Part shown: in pieces, positions 1-5,775 of the stretch
Numbering within the stretch: position 1 is the first letter of the stretch
Layout: each line of letters begins with the position of its first letter
Source: Methanosarcinales archaeon
GTDB taxonomy: Archaea; Halobacteriota; Methanosarcinia; Methanosarcinales; Methanogasteraceae
Assembly (NCBI GenBank): GCA_030594905.1
Contig: JAUVEF010000081.1
Span: 1 to 5,775, forward strand
Reading direction: 5' to 3'
Length of the DNA: 5,775 nt
Made by a program: the position numbers and the translations under genes
Notes under the pieces: model-generated
Seen by the model: only the letters and a program-made list of their open reading frames with translations
Told to the model about the DNA's origin: nothing
Database searches by the model: none

Positions 1-1322
1 ATATGTGGTGAACCATCGCTCACTGGTACTGTTTGCCCGCTCTTCCCGCACCATCCTGAATTAAACTCAAGATCATTGCCAACCGCGGTTATATTCTTCA
101 GAATCTCAAGCGTCTGCCCCGAAAGTGACACATCTCGCAGCATCTCGCATATCTCGCCATCTCGTACCACGAAACCAAGTTCCGCATTGAACTGGAAGAT
201 GCCTTCGCCGGTATTGACCTGTCCGCCGCGCGATCCCTTGAGATAAACCCCGTTCTTGAGTTCTTCTATTATTTCCTCGAATTTCATATCGCCGTTTGCG
301 ATGAACGTATTGCTCATGCGCGGTATCGGAATGGCGCATCCTTGCGCACGTGCATTTCCTCCACCGCAATCGAACGCACCCCCATCTCCACTTTCGCCGA
401 GTTTGCCAGCGGTTTCCCTCGAATGTAGATATGAGCAGAGCATGCCGTTATCGATCAGTGTTGTCCGCTTCGCTGGCACACCCTCCGCGTCAAAAGGGTA
501 CTGCCCGTATCCGTCCATCGTCGGATCATCATAGACCGTGACGCCGGGTGCTGCGATCGTGCTGCCGATCATCCCGGCAAGGATCGATGAGTCCTCAAGC
601 ACCAGATCAGCCTCGGCGGCATGTCCCACCGCCTCGTGAATAAATACGCCTGCAAGCTCCGGATCGAGCACGCATGGCATTGCGCCGCCCTCCGGCTGGC
701 GTGCGCGGAGTAATTTGACCGCAGTCGTGCCAGCCTCCTCGGCAAGAGCGAGAACGTCGTGTTTTTTGAATAACTCATATCCGCCGACTCCGAATCGGCT
801 TTTTCTTCCAGATTGATATGTCGTTCCGTCAGACGCCACTGCAGTGACGGCAAAACCCGTTCGGAAAATACCATGCTCAAGATCGAGCCCTTCCGAATTT
901 TGATACCTGATTTTGGCGTATGACTCCGAGTACATGACAGTTGTGCTTGTGACGCCATCGACACTGGCATGTTGCTCGATATCACGGATTAACTCAATCT
1001 TTTCCTCGATTGGAATGTCGCCCGGGTTCTCTTTTACAGACTCCCGCATAGATACCGCTTTATGTTGGATTGGGGCAAGTGTCACCTTTTCCCGTGGAAC
1101 CATCCGGTCGATACTTGCGGAAAGCTCCTCTGCCGAGGTCAGCGCGGAATTAATGCCGGATAAGTCATCGGTTGTGACAAAACCCCAAGAACCGCCGGTC
1201 AGCGCCCGGATCCCCGCGCTGCTCAGAAGGTTACTGGCAATCTCCTCGATCTTTCCGTTATCGATCATGATGCTAGTGGAATATCCTGAGATGGTTCGGA
1301 TATCGTGAAAATCGCAGTGCAT
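1..1322 (-). CDS. tldD: TldD-family zinc metalloprotease, C-terminus cut by window edge
   Basis: This is a TldD-type metalloprotease, normally the catalytic subunit of a TldD/TldE (PmbA) heterodimer. In bacteria the pair cleaves small unfolded peptides (microcin B17 maturation, CcdA turnover); the archaeal substrate is unknown. I read 440 codons without a stop from the ATG at 1322-1320 to the left edge. The protein starts MHCDFHDIRTISGYSTS. The zinc motif HEAVGH is at residues 229-234 (bases 638-621), with a downstream acidic stretch typical of the family. Later come the conserved GESGDGGAFDCGGGNARAQG region (about 305-324), RGGQVNTGEG, and near the edge CGKSGQTVPVSDG, whose Cys425 corresponds to the third zinc ligand of TldD. 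Family members end shortly after this, so about 15-25 residues are probably missing. The start is supported by alignment length and an AGGA six bases upstream. The TldE partner is not in the window and may lie to the left. Confidence 0.93.
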   Translation of the reverse strand, partial: MHCDFHDIRTISGYSTSIMIDNGKIEEIASNLLSSAGIRALTGGSWGFVTTDDLSGINSALTSAEELSASIDRMVPREKVTLAPIQHKAVSMRESVKENPGDIPIEEKIELIRDIEQHASVDGVTSTTVMYSESYAKIRYQNSEGLDLEHGIFRTGFAVTAVASDGTTYQSGRKSRFGVGGYELFKKHDVLALAEEAGTTAVKLLRARQPEGGAMPCVLDPELAGVFIHEAVGHAAEADLVLEDSSILAGMIGSTIAAPGVTVYDDPTMDGYGQYPFDAEGVPAKRTTLIDNGMLCSYLHSRETAGKLGESGDGGAFDCGGGNARAQGCAIPIPRMSNTFIANGDMKFEEIIEELKNGVYLKGSRGGQVNTGEGIFQFNAELGFVVRDGEICEMLRDVSLSGQTLEILKNITAVGNDLEFNSGWCGKSGQTVPVSDGSPH

Positions 1323-1330
1323 AACCGTTC

Positions 1331-1355
1331 CTGATCTCTGTGTGCGCATAAATCT
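1331..1355 (-). promoter_or_regulatory. Putative tldD promoter (TATA-like) and Shine-Dalgarno candidate
   Basis: On the minus strand an AT-rich TATA-like stretch, AGATTTATG, covers 1355-1347. Its centre is about 25-29 bases before the tldD ATG (1322), the spacing expected if transcription began almost at the start codon. Independently, AGGA at 1334-1331 lies six bases before the ATG and could act as a ribosome binding site. Only one is likely to be right: a start site 25 bases below the TATA would leave the AGGA outside the mRNA. This is motif reading only. Confidence 0.35.
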
Positions 1356-1372
1356 TTGGGCGCAGGCAGTGG

Positions 1373-1388
1373 GATTTCCCTGGAAATC
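1373..1388. promoter_or_regulatory. Perfect 16-bp dyad, possible operator
   Basis: GATTTCC at 1373-1379 is followed, after the two bases CT, by its exact reverse complement GGAAATC at 1382-1388. The dyad lies about 18 bases upstream of the TATA-like element of tldD and 143 bases upstream of tRNA-His, in a non-coding divergent region. Its size and symmetry fit a binding site for a dimeric helix-turn-helix regulator, but no regulator gene is visible nearby, and a 7-bp inverted repeat can arise by chance. Confidence 0.35.
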
Positions 1389-1485
1389 AACGGCGTTCCG
1401 ATGAACCCTACGTCACATACTGCACGGAATGGCGTAGACCCTTGGTTAAAGTGGTGTTCGCACAGCCCCTGCCCGGAGCCATTAC

Positions 1486-1497
1486 CTTTTTATGTTC
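1486..1497 (+). promoter_or_regulatory. Putative TATA-like element for tRNA-His
   Basis: CTTTTTATGTT is the most AT-rich stretch upstream of the tRNA. It sits about 40 bases before the first tRNA base, so a start about 25 bases downstream (near 1516) would leave a 5' leader of about 15 bases for RNase P to remove. The match to the archaeal TATA consensus is moderate and no clear BRE precedes it. Confidence 0.3.
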
Positions 1498-1531
1498 GCA
1501 GCGATGTTATGATTAACACCCAAACCACAAT

Positions 1532-1605
1532 GCCGGGGTAGGGTAGACTGGTCATCCTATGGGACTGTGGATCCCACGACCCGGGTTCGAATCCCGGCTC
1601 CGGCC
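1532..1605 (+). tRNA. tRNA-His (anticodon GTG), no encoded G-1 or CCA
   Basis: The sequence folds into a full cloverleaf. The seven-pair acceptor stem is 1532-1538 with 1598-1604 (one G-U). T8 and A9 follow, then a D arm with GG at positions 18-19 (1550-1551). The anticodon stem TGGGA/TCCCA (1560-1564, 1572-1576) carries the loop CTGTGGA, giving anticodon GTG at 1567-1569. A four-base variable loop follows, then the T arm CCGGG-TTCGAAT-CCCGG (1581-1597). The discriminator at 1605 is C73, the histidine identity base in archaea and bacteria. The base before position 1 is T (1531), so the extra G-1 that HisRS needs is not encoded and would have to be added after transcription. No intron and no CCA are present. 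The D stem is weak (G10-U25, mismatch 13-22), which is common. Counting the discriminator, the gene is 74 bases long. Confidence 0.93.
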
Positions 1606-1608
1606 TCC

Positions 1609-1616
1609 GTAATATC
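1609..1616 (+). promoter_or_regulatory. Putative TATA element for leaderless purP mRNA
   Basis: TAATAT at 1610-1615 lies in the 32-base gap between tRNA-His and purP. Its centre is 25 bases before the purP ATG, the archaeal TATA-to-start-site distance, and there is no purine-rich ribosome binding site before the ATG. This is what a leaderless message would look like. Read-through from the tRNA promoter is the alternative. Confidence 0.4.
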
Positions 1617-1637
1617 CACTCGATCAAAACCCAAACC

Positions 1638-2657
1638 ATGACCGAAAGCGAAAATCCCACGATCGCGACTGTTTGCTCGCACACAAGCCTCCAAATATTT
1701 GATGGTGCTCGTAAGGAAGGGTTCAAAACACTTGGTATCTGTCTTGGAAAACCTCCTCGATTTTACGATGCGTTTCCATGCGCAAAACCGGATGAATTTC
1801 TTTCTGTCAACTCGTATCAGGAAATTGTCGAAAAAACTCCTGAATTAATCGAAAAAAATGTGATCATAATTCCTCATGGGTCATTTGTCGAGTATCTTGG
1901 AGCGTCAGACTTTGCACGCCTCGAAGTCCCGAGTTTTGGCAACAAAAAGGTGCTCGAATGGGAATCCAACCGGACAAAGGAGCGTGAGTGGCTTACAAGC
2001 GCCGGCGTTCCTGTACCTAAGGAGTATTCATCGCCAGCTGACGTTTCGAGTCCCGTGATCGTGAAATACCACGGCGCGAAGGGCGGACGCGGGTTTTTCA
2101 TAGCAAAGAACCGGCAGGAAATTGAGGATAAGCTTGATACCAGTGAGGCGTACACCATCCAGGAATTTGTGCTTGGAACACGGTATTATCTGCATTTCTT
2201 CTATTCTCCGTTGAGAGTCGATGGTTATCGTGTCGGTGATGGCGTGCTCGAACTGCTCGGAATCGATCGGCGGATTGAGTCCAACATCGACGAACTTTAC
2301 AAGATCGGGGCATCTTCGGGAATTGATCCAAGTTTTGTGGTCACAGGGAACCTGCCAATGGTTTTGCGTGAGTCTTTGTTGCCAAAAGTGTTTGAACTTG
2401 GCGAGAAGGTCGTGGAACGGTCAATTGAACTATTTGGCGGAATGGTTGGTCCGTTCTGTCTCGAAACGATCTGTACCGACACGCTTGAGTTTAAGGTCTT
2501 CGAGATATCAGCCCGGATCGTTGCAGGCACGAATCTGTTTGTGTCCGGCTCGCCATATTCAGACCTGATCGAGCCTGATCTATCCACGGGTAAGCGGATT
2601 GCACAGGAAATCAAGCTTGCGATGGAGATTGGGCGGCTCGATGCCGTAGTGTCGTAG
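1638..2657 (+). CDS. purP: Formate-dependent AICAR formylase (FAICAR synthetase) PurP
   Basis: PurP is the archaeal enzyme for the penultimate step of IMP synthesis: AICAR + formate + ATP give FAICAR + ADP + phosphate, replacing the folate-dependent transformylase of bacterial PurH. It is a soluble ATP-grasp protein. The 339 residues are close to the family size (about 360 in Methanocaldococcus jannaschii); the difference is mostly a shorter N-terminus. Family hallmarks are TVCSHTSLQIFDGARKEGF (11-29), PHGSFVEYLG (79-88), VPSFGNKKVLEWES (97-110), the ATP-grasp segment VIVKYHGAKGGRGFF (140-154), SPLRVDGY (190-197), ELLGIDRRIESNID (205-218), VTGNLPMVLRESLLPKVFE (235-253), GPFCLETIC (271-279) and the metal-binding FEISARIVAGTN (288-299). 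The ATG at 1638 is the first usable start after the tRNA, because an earlier one would overlap the mature tRNA. No Shine-Dalgarno is visible, so translation may be leaderless. Archaea often have PurP paralogues; the motif content supports a true PurP, but the exact subgroup cannot be told here. Confidence 0.95.
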   Translation: MTESENPTIATVCSHTSLQIFDGARKEGFKTLGICLGKPPRFYDAFPCAKPDEFLSVNSYQEIVEKTPELIEKNVIIIPHGSFVEYLGASDFARLEVPSFGNKKVLEWESNRTKEREWLTSAGVPVPKEYSSPADVSSPVIVKYHGAKGGRGFFIAKNRQEIEDKLDTSEAYTIQEFVLGTRYYLHFFYSPLRVDGYRVGDGVLELLGIDRRIESNIDELYKIGASSGIDPSFVVTGNLPMVLRESLLPKVFELGEKVVERSIELFGGMVGPFCLETICTDTLEFKVFEISARIVAGTNLFVSGSPYSDLIEPDLSTGKRIAQEIKLAMEIGRLDAVVS

Positions 2658-2671
2658 TTCTGGTGTTTCAG

Positions 2672-2681
2672 TTTTTTTTTT
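2672..2681 (+). terminator. T10 run ending purP transcription
   Basis: Ten consecutive T begin 15 bases after the purP stop codon. Archaeal RNA polymerase terminates at U-runs of this kind, usually without a preceding hairpin, and no stable hairpin precedes this one. A short inverted repeat follows it instead. Confidence 0.65.
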
Positions 2682-2704
2682 GCGTTCCTCTGATGTAACG
2701 CAAA
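2679..2704. repeat. 8-bp inverted repeat overlapping the T-run
   Basis: TTTGCGTT (2679-2686) and AACGCAAA (2697-2704) are exact reverse complements separated by ten bases. The left arm uses the last three T of the T10 run. On the purP transcript the hairpin would form only if RNA polymerase read through the T-run, so it might act as a 3' end-stabilising or backup structure. It is in the wrong order for a bacterial-style intrinsic terminator of purP. Confidence 0.5.
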
Positions 2705-2797
2705 GTTCTGAGATACGCCCGCGTTTTTCCACATGCGCGAGGTAACTACCGTTAACAACCACAGAAAACACTATAACGTATGTGTTTGGTTAAGGCG

Positions 2798-2877
2798 AAA
2801 AAAAACCATGAGATTTCACGAGATTAACACAAAGGGATGGCAGTCTTTCTCGTAGAAATCTGTGTAATCTTGCGGTT
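2798..2877 (-). terminator. Candidate alaS terminator: hairpin followed by U8
   Basis: Read on the minus strand, downstream of alaS, the long inverted repeat (2877-2804) runs directly into eight T (2805-2798). This gives a hairpin plus U-run about 110-190 bases past the alaS stop. No shorter T-run occurs on the minus strand between alaS and this point, so it is the best candidate for the alaS 3' end. It would give alaS a long 3' UTR. Confidence 0.4.
2804..2877. repeat. Imperfect inverted repeat, small palindromic element type
   Basis: The left arm 2804-2825 (AACC, then AGATT, CAC, AGATT blocks) pairs with the right arm 2857-2877 (AATCT, GTG, AATCT, then GGTT). The stem has about 21 positions with two mismatches, two G-U pairs and one bulged base (2820), around a loop of about 30 bases. 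The motif style, in which ccatgagattncacgagatt-like words face their complements, resembles dispersed palindromic repeats I have seen between genes of anaerobic archaea and bacteria. That resemblance is from memory and there is only one copy here. Confidence 0.55.
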
Positions 2878-2880
2878 GGC

Positions 2881-2888
2881 TAAATATA
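2881..2888. promoter_or_regulatory. Isolated strong TATA-like sequence
   Basis: TAAATATA (minus strand TATATTTA) is the closest match to the archaeal TATA consensus in the intergenic region, yet no gene follows in either direction at a suitable distance. On the plus strand it would start an RNA near 2910 running antisense into the 3' end of alaS. On the minus strand it would start one near 2860, inside the inverted repeat. It may also be accidental AT-rich sequence. Confidence 0.25.
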
Positions 2889-2971
2889 GACCCCTGAAAC
2901 GGTGCCGCAATCAGCGAATGCCCAGTGAAGAGCGTCAGCAACAGACCGGGGGCGATCCTCACATTCCCCGA

Positions 2972-2981
2972 CCCCCCCCCC
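2972..2981. repeat. C10 homopolymer (G10 on the alaS transcript strand)
   Basis: Ten consecutive C lie immediately after alaS; on the coding strand of alaS this is G10 starting four bases after the TGA stop, followed by TC and GGGG (2969-2966). It lies outside the reading frame, so length changes would not alter the protein. Such runs are error-prone in sequencing and replication. Confidence 0.7.
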
Positions 2982-2985
2982 TCAA

Positions 2986-5763
2986 TCACAAACCAGTGAT
3001 CAATCCGATCTCCGAATCAAACGCCTCGCCCAGTTTACCCGCATCAGGACCGCCACCCTGCGCCATCTCTGGCTTTCCGCCACCGCTCCCGCCGAGTTTT
3101 CCACAGATCCTGCGCACGATTGCGCCGGCATCAAACCCGCTTGCCTGTGCATCATTGCCAACCGAGACCACGACTTTCCCGCCATCGTCGGTGCTGCCTA
3201 TGAGCGCTACCATGTCCGGGATCCCGCGCAAGCTTCCCGCGATCTTGATTAATTCCTGCATATCCGCATGAGAACTGATATACGACGCGATTCTGACGTT
3301 GCCAGCGGATCTTGCGCCTGCAACCATGTTATCTCTGATCGCAGATGCAAGTTCTTCTTTCAGCCGGGTATTTTGCTTCGAAAGCTCCTTCCATTCGGTA
3401 AAGAACCTGTCTGCGGCACTGGCGAGTTTCTCAGGCGGCACCCGGAGGATCGAGCACGCCTGTTTCAGTATGTGGTCTCGCTCCTGCGAGGCGAGCACTG
3501 CCGCGTTTCCCGCGGCAAACTCAATCCGCTCAACACCATCCTGTATCCGCTCGGTGTGCAGCAGCTTGATCTGCCCGACCATGCCGGTAAATGGCAGGTG
3601 AGTCCCTGCGCATGCCTCAACATCACCACCGACCCGGACGACCCGGATCTTCTCGCCGGGCGGAACGCCACCCTGATACAGACCAAAACCATACTCCTTC
3701 TCAGCGTCTACCCGATCCATCCATCCGGTATGCACATGCCGGTTTTTCGCAACCTCCTTGTTTGCGAGCTGCTCAATCTCGACAAATTCGTGGTCTGCGA
3801 TGCGCTTAAAATGAGTTATATCCAGGCGAGCTTTTGTTTCCGACTTTTGCGCACCGGTCTGCCAGATATGATCGCCGAGAACAATCTTTGCGCAGTGATT
3901 CACGATATGCGTGGCGGTGTGGTGCTGGGCATGTGCAAACCTGCGTTTCGAGTCGATCCTGCCGCTGACAAGGTCCCCTCTTCGCATCGGGTTAACCTCG
4001 CCCCCTTCCAGTTTGGCAATCTCGTGGAGAACGACTCCTGAGACCGACTGCACATCAGTCACATGCAGAACAACATTCGCCGTGGATAGCACGCCGTGGT
4101 CAGCCGGCTGCCCGCCACCTTCAGGGTAGAAGAGCGTCTGGTCAAGGACAATGTGACCATCACACACATCGAGCACCACGGCCTCAAACGACACATTCTC
4201 CGGTTCATCGTAAAATAGAAGTTTTGTCGGCGGAATAAGTTTTATCTGGTCTTGATAGGGCGTTTCCGCTTCAGCTTCCGCCGCTGCCGCAACGGTGTGC
4301 GTGCTTGCAACCATCGAGTAGAAGTTGTCCGGGAGGTCTATGGCAGTCTTTTCCGCATCCGCCACCTCCTTTGCAATCTCAGGCGGGATGCCGTGCGTAT
4401 CATACCACTCGATCAACTGCGATGTTGGAATTGCCCCGGCATGTTTCATTTTCTTAACCGAACGCTCAATAAGCCGCCTGCCTTTTGAAATAACCTGTCT
4501 GTACTTAGTCTCTTCCAGATCAAGGATCTCTCGAATGGTTTGCGACCTGTGCGCATACGCGGGATCGCTTATCTGGTTTATCTGCATCTCGACCAGCTCT
4601 GAAATTGGAATATCAAGTTCTGTCGCGTCCATCAGGCGCAACATCCGTCTGATGACCAGTCGTGCAAGGTAGCCTGCTTTAACATTTGATGGAACGATTC
4701 CGTCACCGAGCATGAACGCAAGGCAGCGAGAGTGATCAACAATGGCGTACACCTTCTCAACCGGCTCTATGATTGATTTAAGCCGTTCCACGTCGATCCC
4801 GATCTCTTTTGCCACTGAATTACGCAGTTGATCGAGATCTGTTGTCATGCCAAGATCAAACCTGCCCGACAGGCGTGCGTTCTGTGCAAGCACCTCCGCA
4901 TATTCAGGATCGTGCAGCGAATGTTCGATTCCGGCATATTCAGTGACTTTGTTTACCATCTCCGGAAATACTGCATCATATATCGTCGGGGACCCTTGTG
5001 ACGCCCACACGAATCGTTCAAGACCGTATCCCGTATCTACGATGGAATTATTCATTTTAACGTACTGTTTCCCCTTTATTGTGATATCGCCATCCTTGCT
5101 CTCGCGCATGTCCATAAAAACAAGGGTTGCGAGTTCGAGACCGTCAACAATCACCTCGAGACATGGACCTGCATTGCCGCCGCCAGCCCACGGCTCCTCT
5201 TTGTAGGTGACATCGCTGAGCAGCCCGAGTTTGGACAGCAGGCGGTCGCAGTGCTCCACAGTCTCATCTTTCCAGTATACTCTGTGGTCCGGGTCATTGA
5301 AGGCATGATGTGCCATCATCTCAAAATTTGTGAGATGTCTTCCGCTTTTACCAACTGAATCCAGATCGTCGAGCCGGATGCATGGTTGCGATATGCATAA
5401 CGGGTTTGCCGGCGGGGGCACGGCTCCGGATGTGACGTATGGCTGGAAATCAGCGATTGAGGCGATGGTTAAGTAAATGTCGTCACGCCAGCGTGCGATC
5501 ACCGGATACCTGCCGATCCGTGTGTGATCATTCGCTTCAAAGAAGGAGAGAAACGCCTCGCGCATCTCTGTGAGATTGTAGCTCTTTGAGAATGCCGGGG
5601 CACCTATAAATGAATACTCATCACATGACGCGTCGCCGCAGGTCTCCCGTTCCGCATTCCTTGTCCAGAAGTGCTCGCCACATTTCAGGCATTTTTTACG
5701 TATGAATCCATTATCTTTGAAATATGCGAGTTGATATTCCTGATCAAACATGTGATTGTTCAT
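2986..5763 (-). CDS. alaS: Alanyl-tRNA synthetase, archaeal type, complete
   Basis: AlaRS charges tRNA-Ala with alanine in the cytoplasm and removes mischarged serine and glycine. The 925 residues match the archaeal family size (about 900-930). Visible parts in order: the archaeal N-terminal zinc ribbon with Cys25, Cys28, Cys42 and Cys47; the class II catalytic core (about 60-370) with RWRDDIYLTIASIADFQPY (91-109) and motif 3 GYGLERF (245-251); a helical tRNA-recognition region (about 370-485); an Ala/Glu-rich linker (491-500); the beta-barrel segment with LDQTLFYPEGGGQPADHG (540-557); the editing site with HTATH (615-619) and CAGTH (718-722), giving the HxxxH and CxxxH zinc ligands; a charged helix (about 785-815); and the DHHA1/C-Ala domain ending in a glycine-rich GGSGGGKPEMAQGGGPDAGK (891-910). 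All key residues are present, so the enzyme should be active in both charging and editing. ATG 5763 is used, with AGGG three bases upstream; Met5 (5751) is an equally plausible start for the family. Only 12 bases upstream are in the window, so its promoter is unseen. Confidence 0.97.
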   Translation of the reverse strand: MNNHMFDQEYQLAYFKDNGFIRKKCLKCGEHFWTRNAERETCGDASCDEYSFIGAPAFSKSYNLTEMREAFLSFFEANDHTRIGRYPVIARWRDDIYLTIASIADFQPYVTSGAVPPPANPLCISQPCIRLDDLDSVGKSGRHLTNFEMMAHHAFNDPDHRVYWKDETVEHCDRLLSKLGLLSDVTYKEEPWAGGGNAGPCLEVIVDGLELATLVFMDMRESKDGDITIKGKQYVKMNNSIVDTGYGLERFVWASQGSPTIYDAVFPEMVNKVTEYAGIEHSLHDPEYAEVLAQNARLSGRFDLGMTTDLDQLRNSVAKEIGIDVERLKSIIEPVEKVYAIVDHSRCLAFMLGDGIVPSNVKAGYLARLVIRRMLRLMDATELDIPISELVEMQINQISDPAYAHRSQTIREILDLEETKYRQVISKGRRLIERSVKKMKHAGAIPTSQLIEWYDTHGIPPEIAKEVADAEKTAIDLPDNFYSMVASTHTVAAAAEAEAETPYQDQIKLIPPTKLLFYDEPENVSFEAVVLDVCDGHIVLDQTLFYPEGGGQPADHGVLSTANVVLHVTDVQSVSGVVLHEIAKLEGGEVNPMRRGDLVSGRIDSKRRFAHAQHHTATHIVNHCAKIVLGDHIWQTGAQKSETKARLDITHFKRIADHEFVEIEQLANKEVAKNRHVHTGWMDRVDAEKEYGFGLYQGGVPPGEKIRVVRVGGDVEACAGTHLPFTGMVGQIKLLHTERIQDGVERIEFAAGNAAVLASQERDHILKQACSILRVPPEKLASAADRFFTEWKELSKQNTRLKEELASAIRDNMVAGARSAGNVRIASYISSHADMQELIKIAGSLRGIPDMVALIGSTDDGGKVVVSVGNDAQASGFDAGAIVRRICGKLGGSGGGKPEMAQGGGPDAGKLGEAFDSEIGLITGL

Positions 5764-5775
5764 GCGCCCTGTTCT

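Larger units (their letters stand above)
1323..1531. other. Divergent non-coding region between tldD and tRNA-His
   Basis: I see no convincing gene in these 209 bases. A short plus-strand frame from 1356 to 1541 gives a low-complexity protein running into the tRNA and resembles no family I recognise. The region holds the candidate tldD promoter, the 16-bp dyad, and a T-rich promoter-like element before the tRNA. A weak distant inverted pair, CTACG near 1408-1412 and CGTAG near 1432-1436, is probably incidental. Confidence 0.6.
2658..2985. other. Convergent purP/alaS intergenic region without a gene
   Basis: No credible coding sequence is present. A plus-strand frame from 2837 enters the alaS gene antisense and is a shadow. 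In order the stretch holds the T10 run, the 8-bp inverted repeat, an A8 run (2798-2805), a long imperfect inverted repeat (2804-2877), a strong isolated TATA-like sequence (2881-2888), a G5 run (2948-2952) and a C10 homopolymer (2972-2981). Composition varies sharply from AT-rich to C-rich over short distances, unlike the neighbouring genes. Confidence 0.7.

Noticed and set aside
569..985. 138-codon minus-strand frame inside tldD, considered as evidence of a tldD frameshift
   Set aside because: The tldD frame was followed at many points from 1322 to 3 and stays open with conserved motifs, so no frameshift exists and the other frame is a shadow.
913..1308. 131-codon plus-strand open frame opposite tldD
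   Set aside because: The opposite strand carries an uninterrupted TldD N-terminal sequence in the correct frame; this is its antisense shadow.
1518..1638. 10-base direct repeat ACCCAAACCA at 1518-1527 and 1629-1638 flanking tRNA-His, considered as an integration (att) duplication
   Set aside because: The repeat is short, neither copy includes the tRNA 3' end where integrases usually recombine, and no integrase or mobile gene is present. Chance is adequate.
1490..1726. 78-codon minus-strand frame across the tRNA and the start of purP
   Set aside because: It crosses a convincing tRNA gene antisense and overlaps the purP N-terminus; its peptide is the translated complement of the tRNA arms.
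2837..3271. 144-codon plus-strand frame starting in the intergenic region
   Set aside because: Its first part crosses the repeat and C10 tract and the rest is a Pro/Ser-rich antisense of the alaS 3' end; no family is recognised.
3268..4041. 257-codon plus-strand open frame opposite alaS
   Set aside because: It lies entirely antisense to the well-conserved editing and C-terminal region of alaS. The translation is Arg/Cys/His-rich with no recognisable motif, as expected for a shadow frame.
1..5775. CRISPR array, insertion sequence or prophage
   Set aside because: No regularly spaced repeats, transposase, integrase or phage-like proteins are seen; the gene content is housekeeping.

Overview
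The window looks like a piece of a chromosome from a euryarchaeon, probably a methanogen or methanotroph relative (Halobacteriota); I cannot place it more precisely. The evidence is a PurP-type formate-dependent AICAR formylase, an enzyme family known essentially only from archaea, an alanyl-tRNA synthetase of the archaeal architecture (N-terminal zinc ribbon, long editing and DHHA1 C-terminal half), a tRNA gene without an encoded CCA end, and AT-rich promoter-like elements close to start codons, as expected for leaderless or short-leader archaeal mRNAs.

Layout, left to right: (1) 3-1322, minus strand, most of a tldD-family metalloprotease gene that runs off the left edge with its last few codons missing. 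(2) 1323-1531, a non-coding divergent promoter region with a perfect 16-bp dyad. (3) 1532-1605, plus strand, tRNA-His(GTG). (4) 1638-2657, plus strand, purP, only 32 nt after the tRNA and followed by a run of ten T. (5) 2658-2985, a convergent intergenic region of about 330 nt with no gene. It holds two inverted repeats, an isolated TATA-like sequence and a C10 homopolymer. (6) 2986-5763, minus strand, complete alaS, starting 12 nt from the right edge.

The genes are housekeeping functions (translation, purine synthesis, protein processing) and do not form one obvious pathway. One possible link is that AICAR, the PurP substrate, is also released by histidine biosynthesis, and the gene directly upstream of purP is the histidine tRNA. 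The tRNA gene also lacks a genome-encoded G at position -1, which most archaeal tRNA-His genes carry. I see no sign of a new multi-gene system, phage, CRISPR array or transposase. The points worth a second look are the tRNA-His 5' end, the tRNA-His/purP arrangement, the dyad upstream of tldD, and the structured convergent intergenic region.
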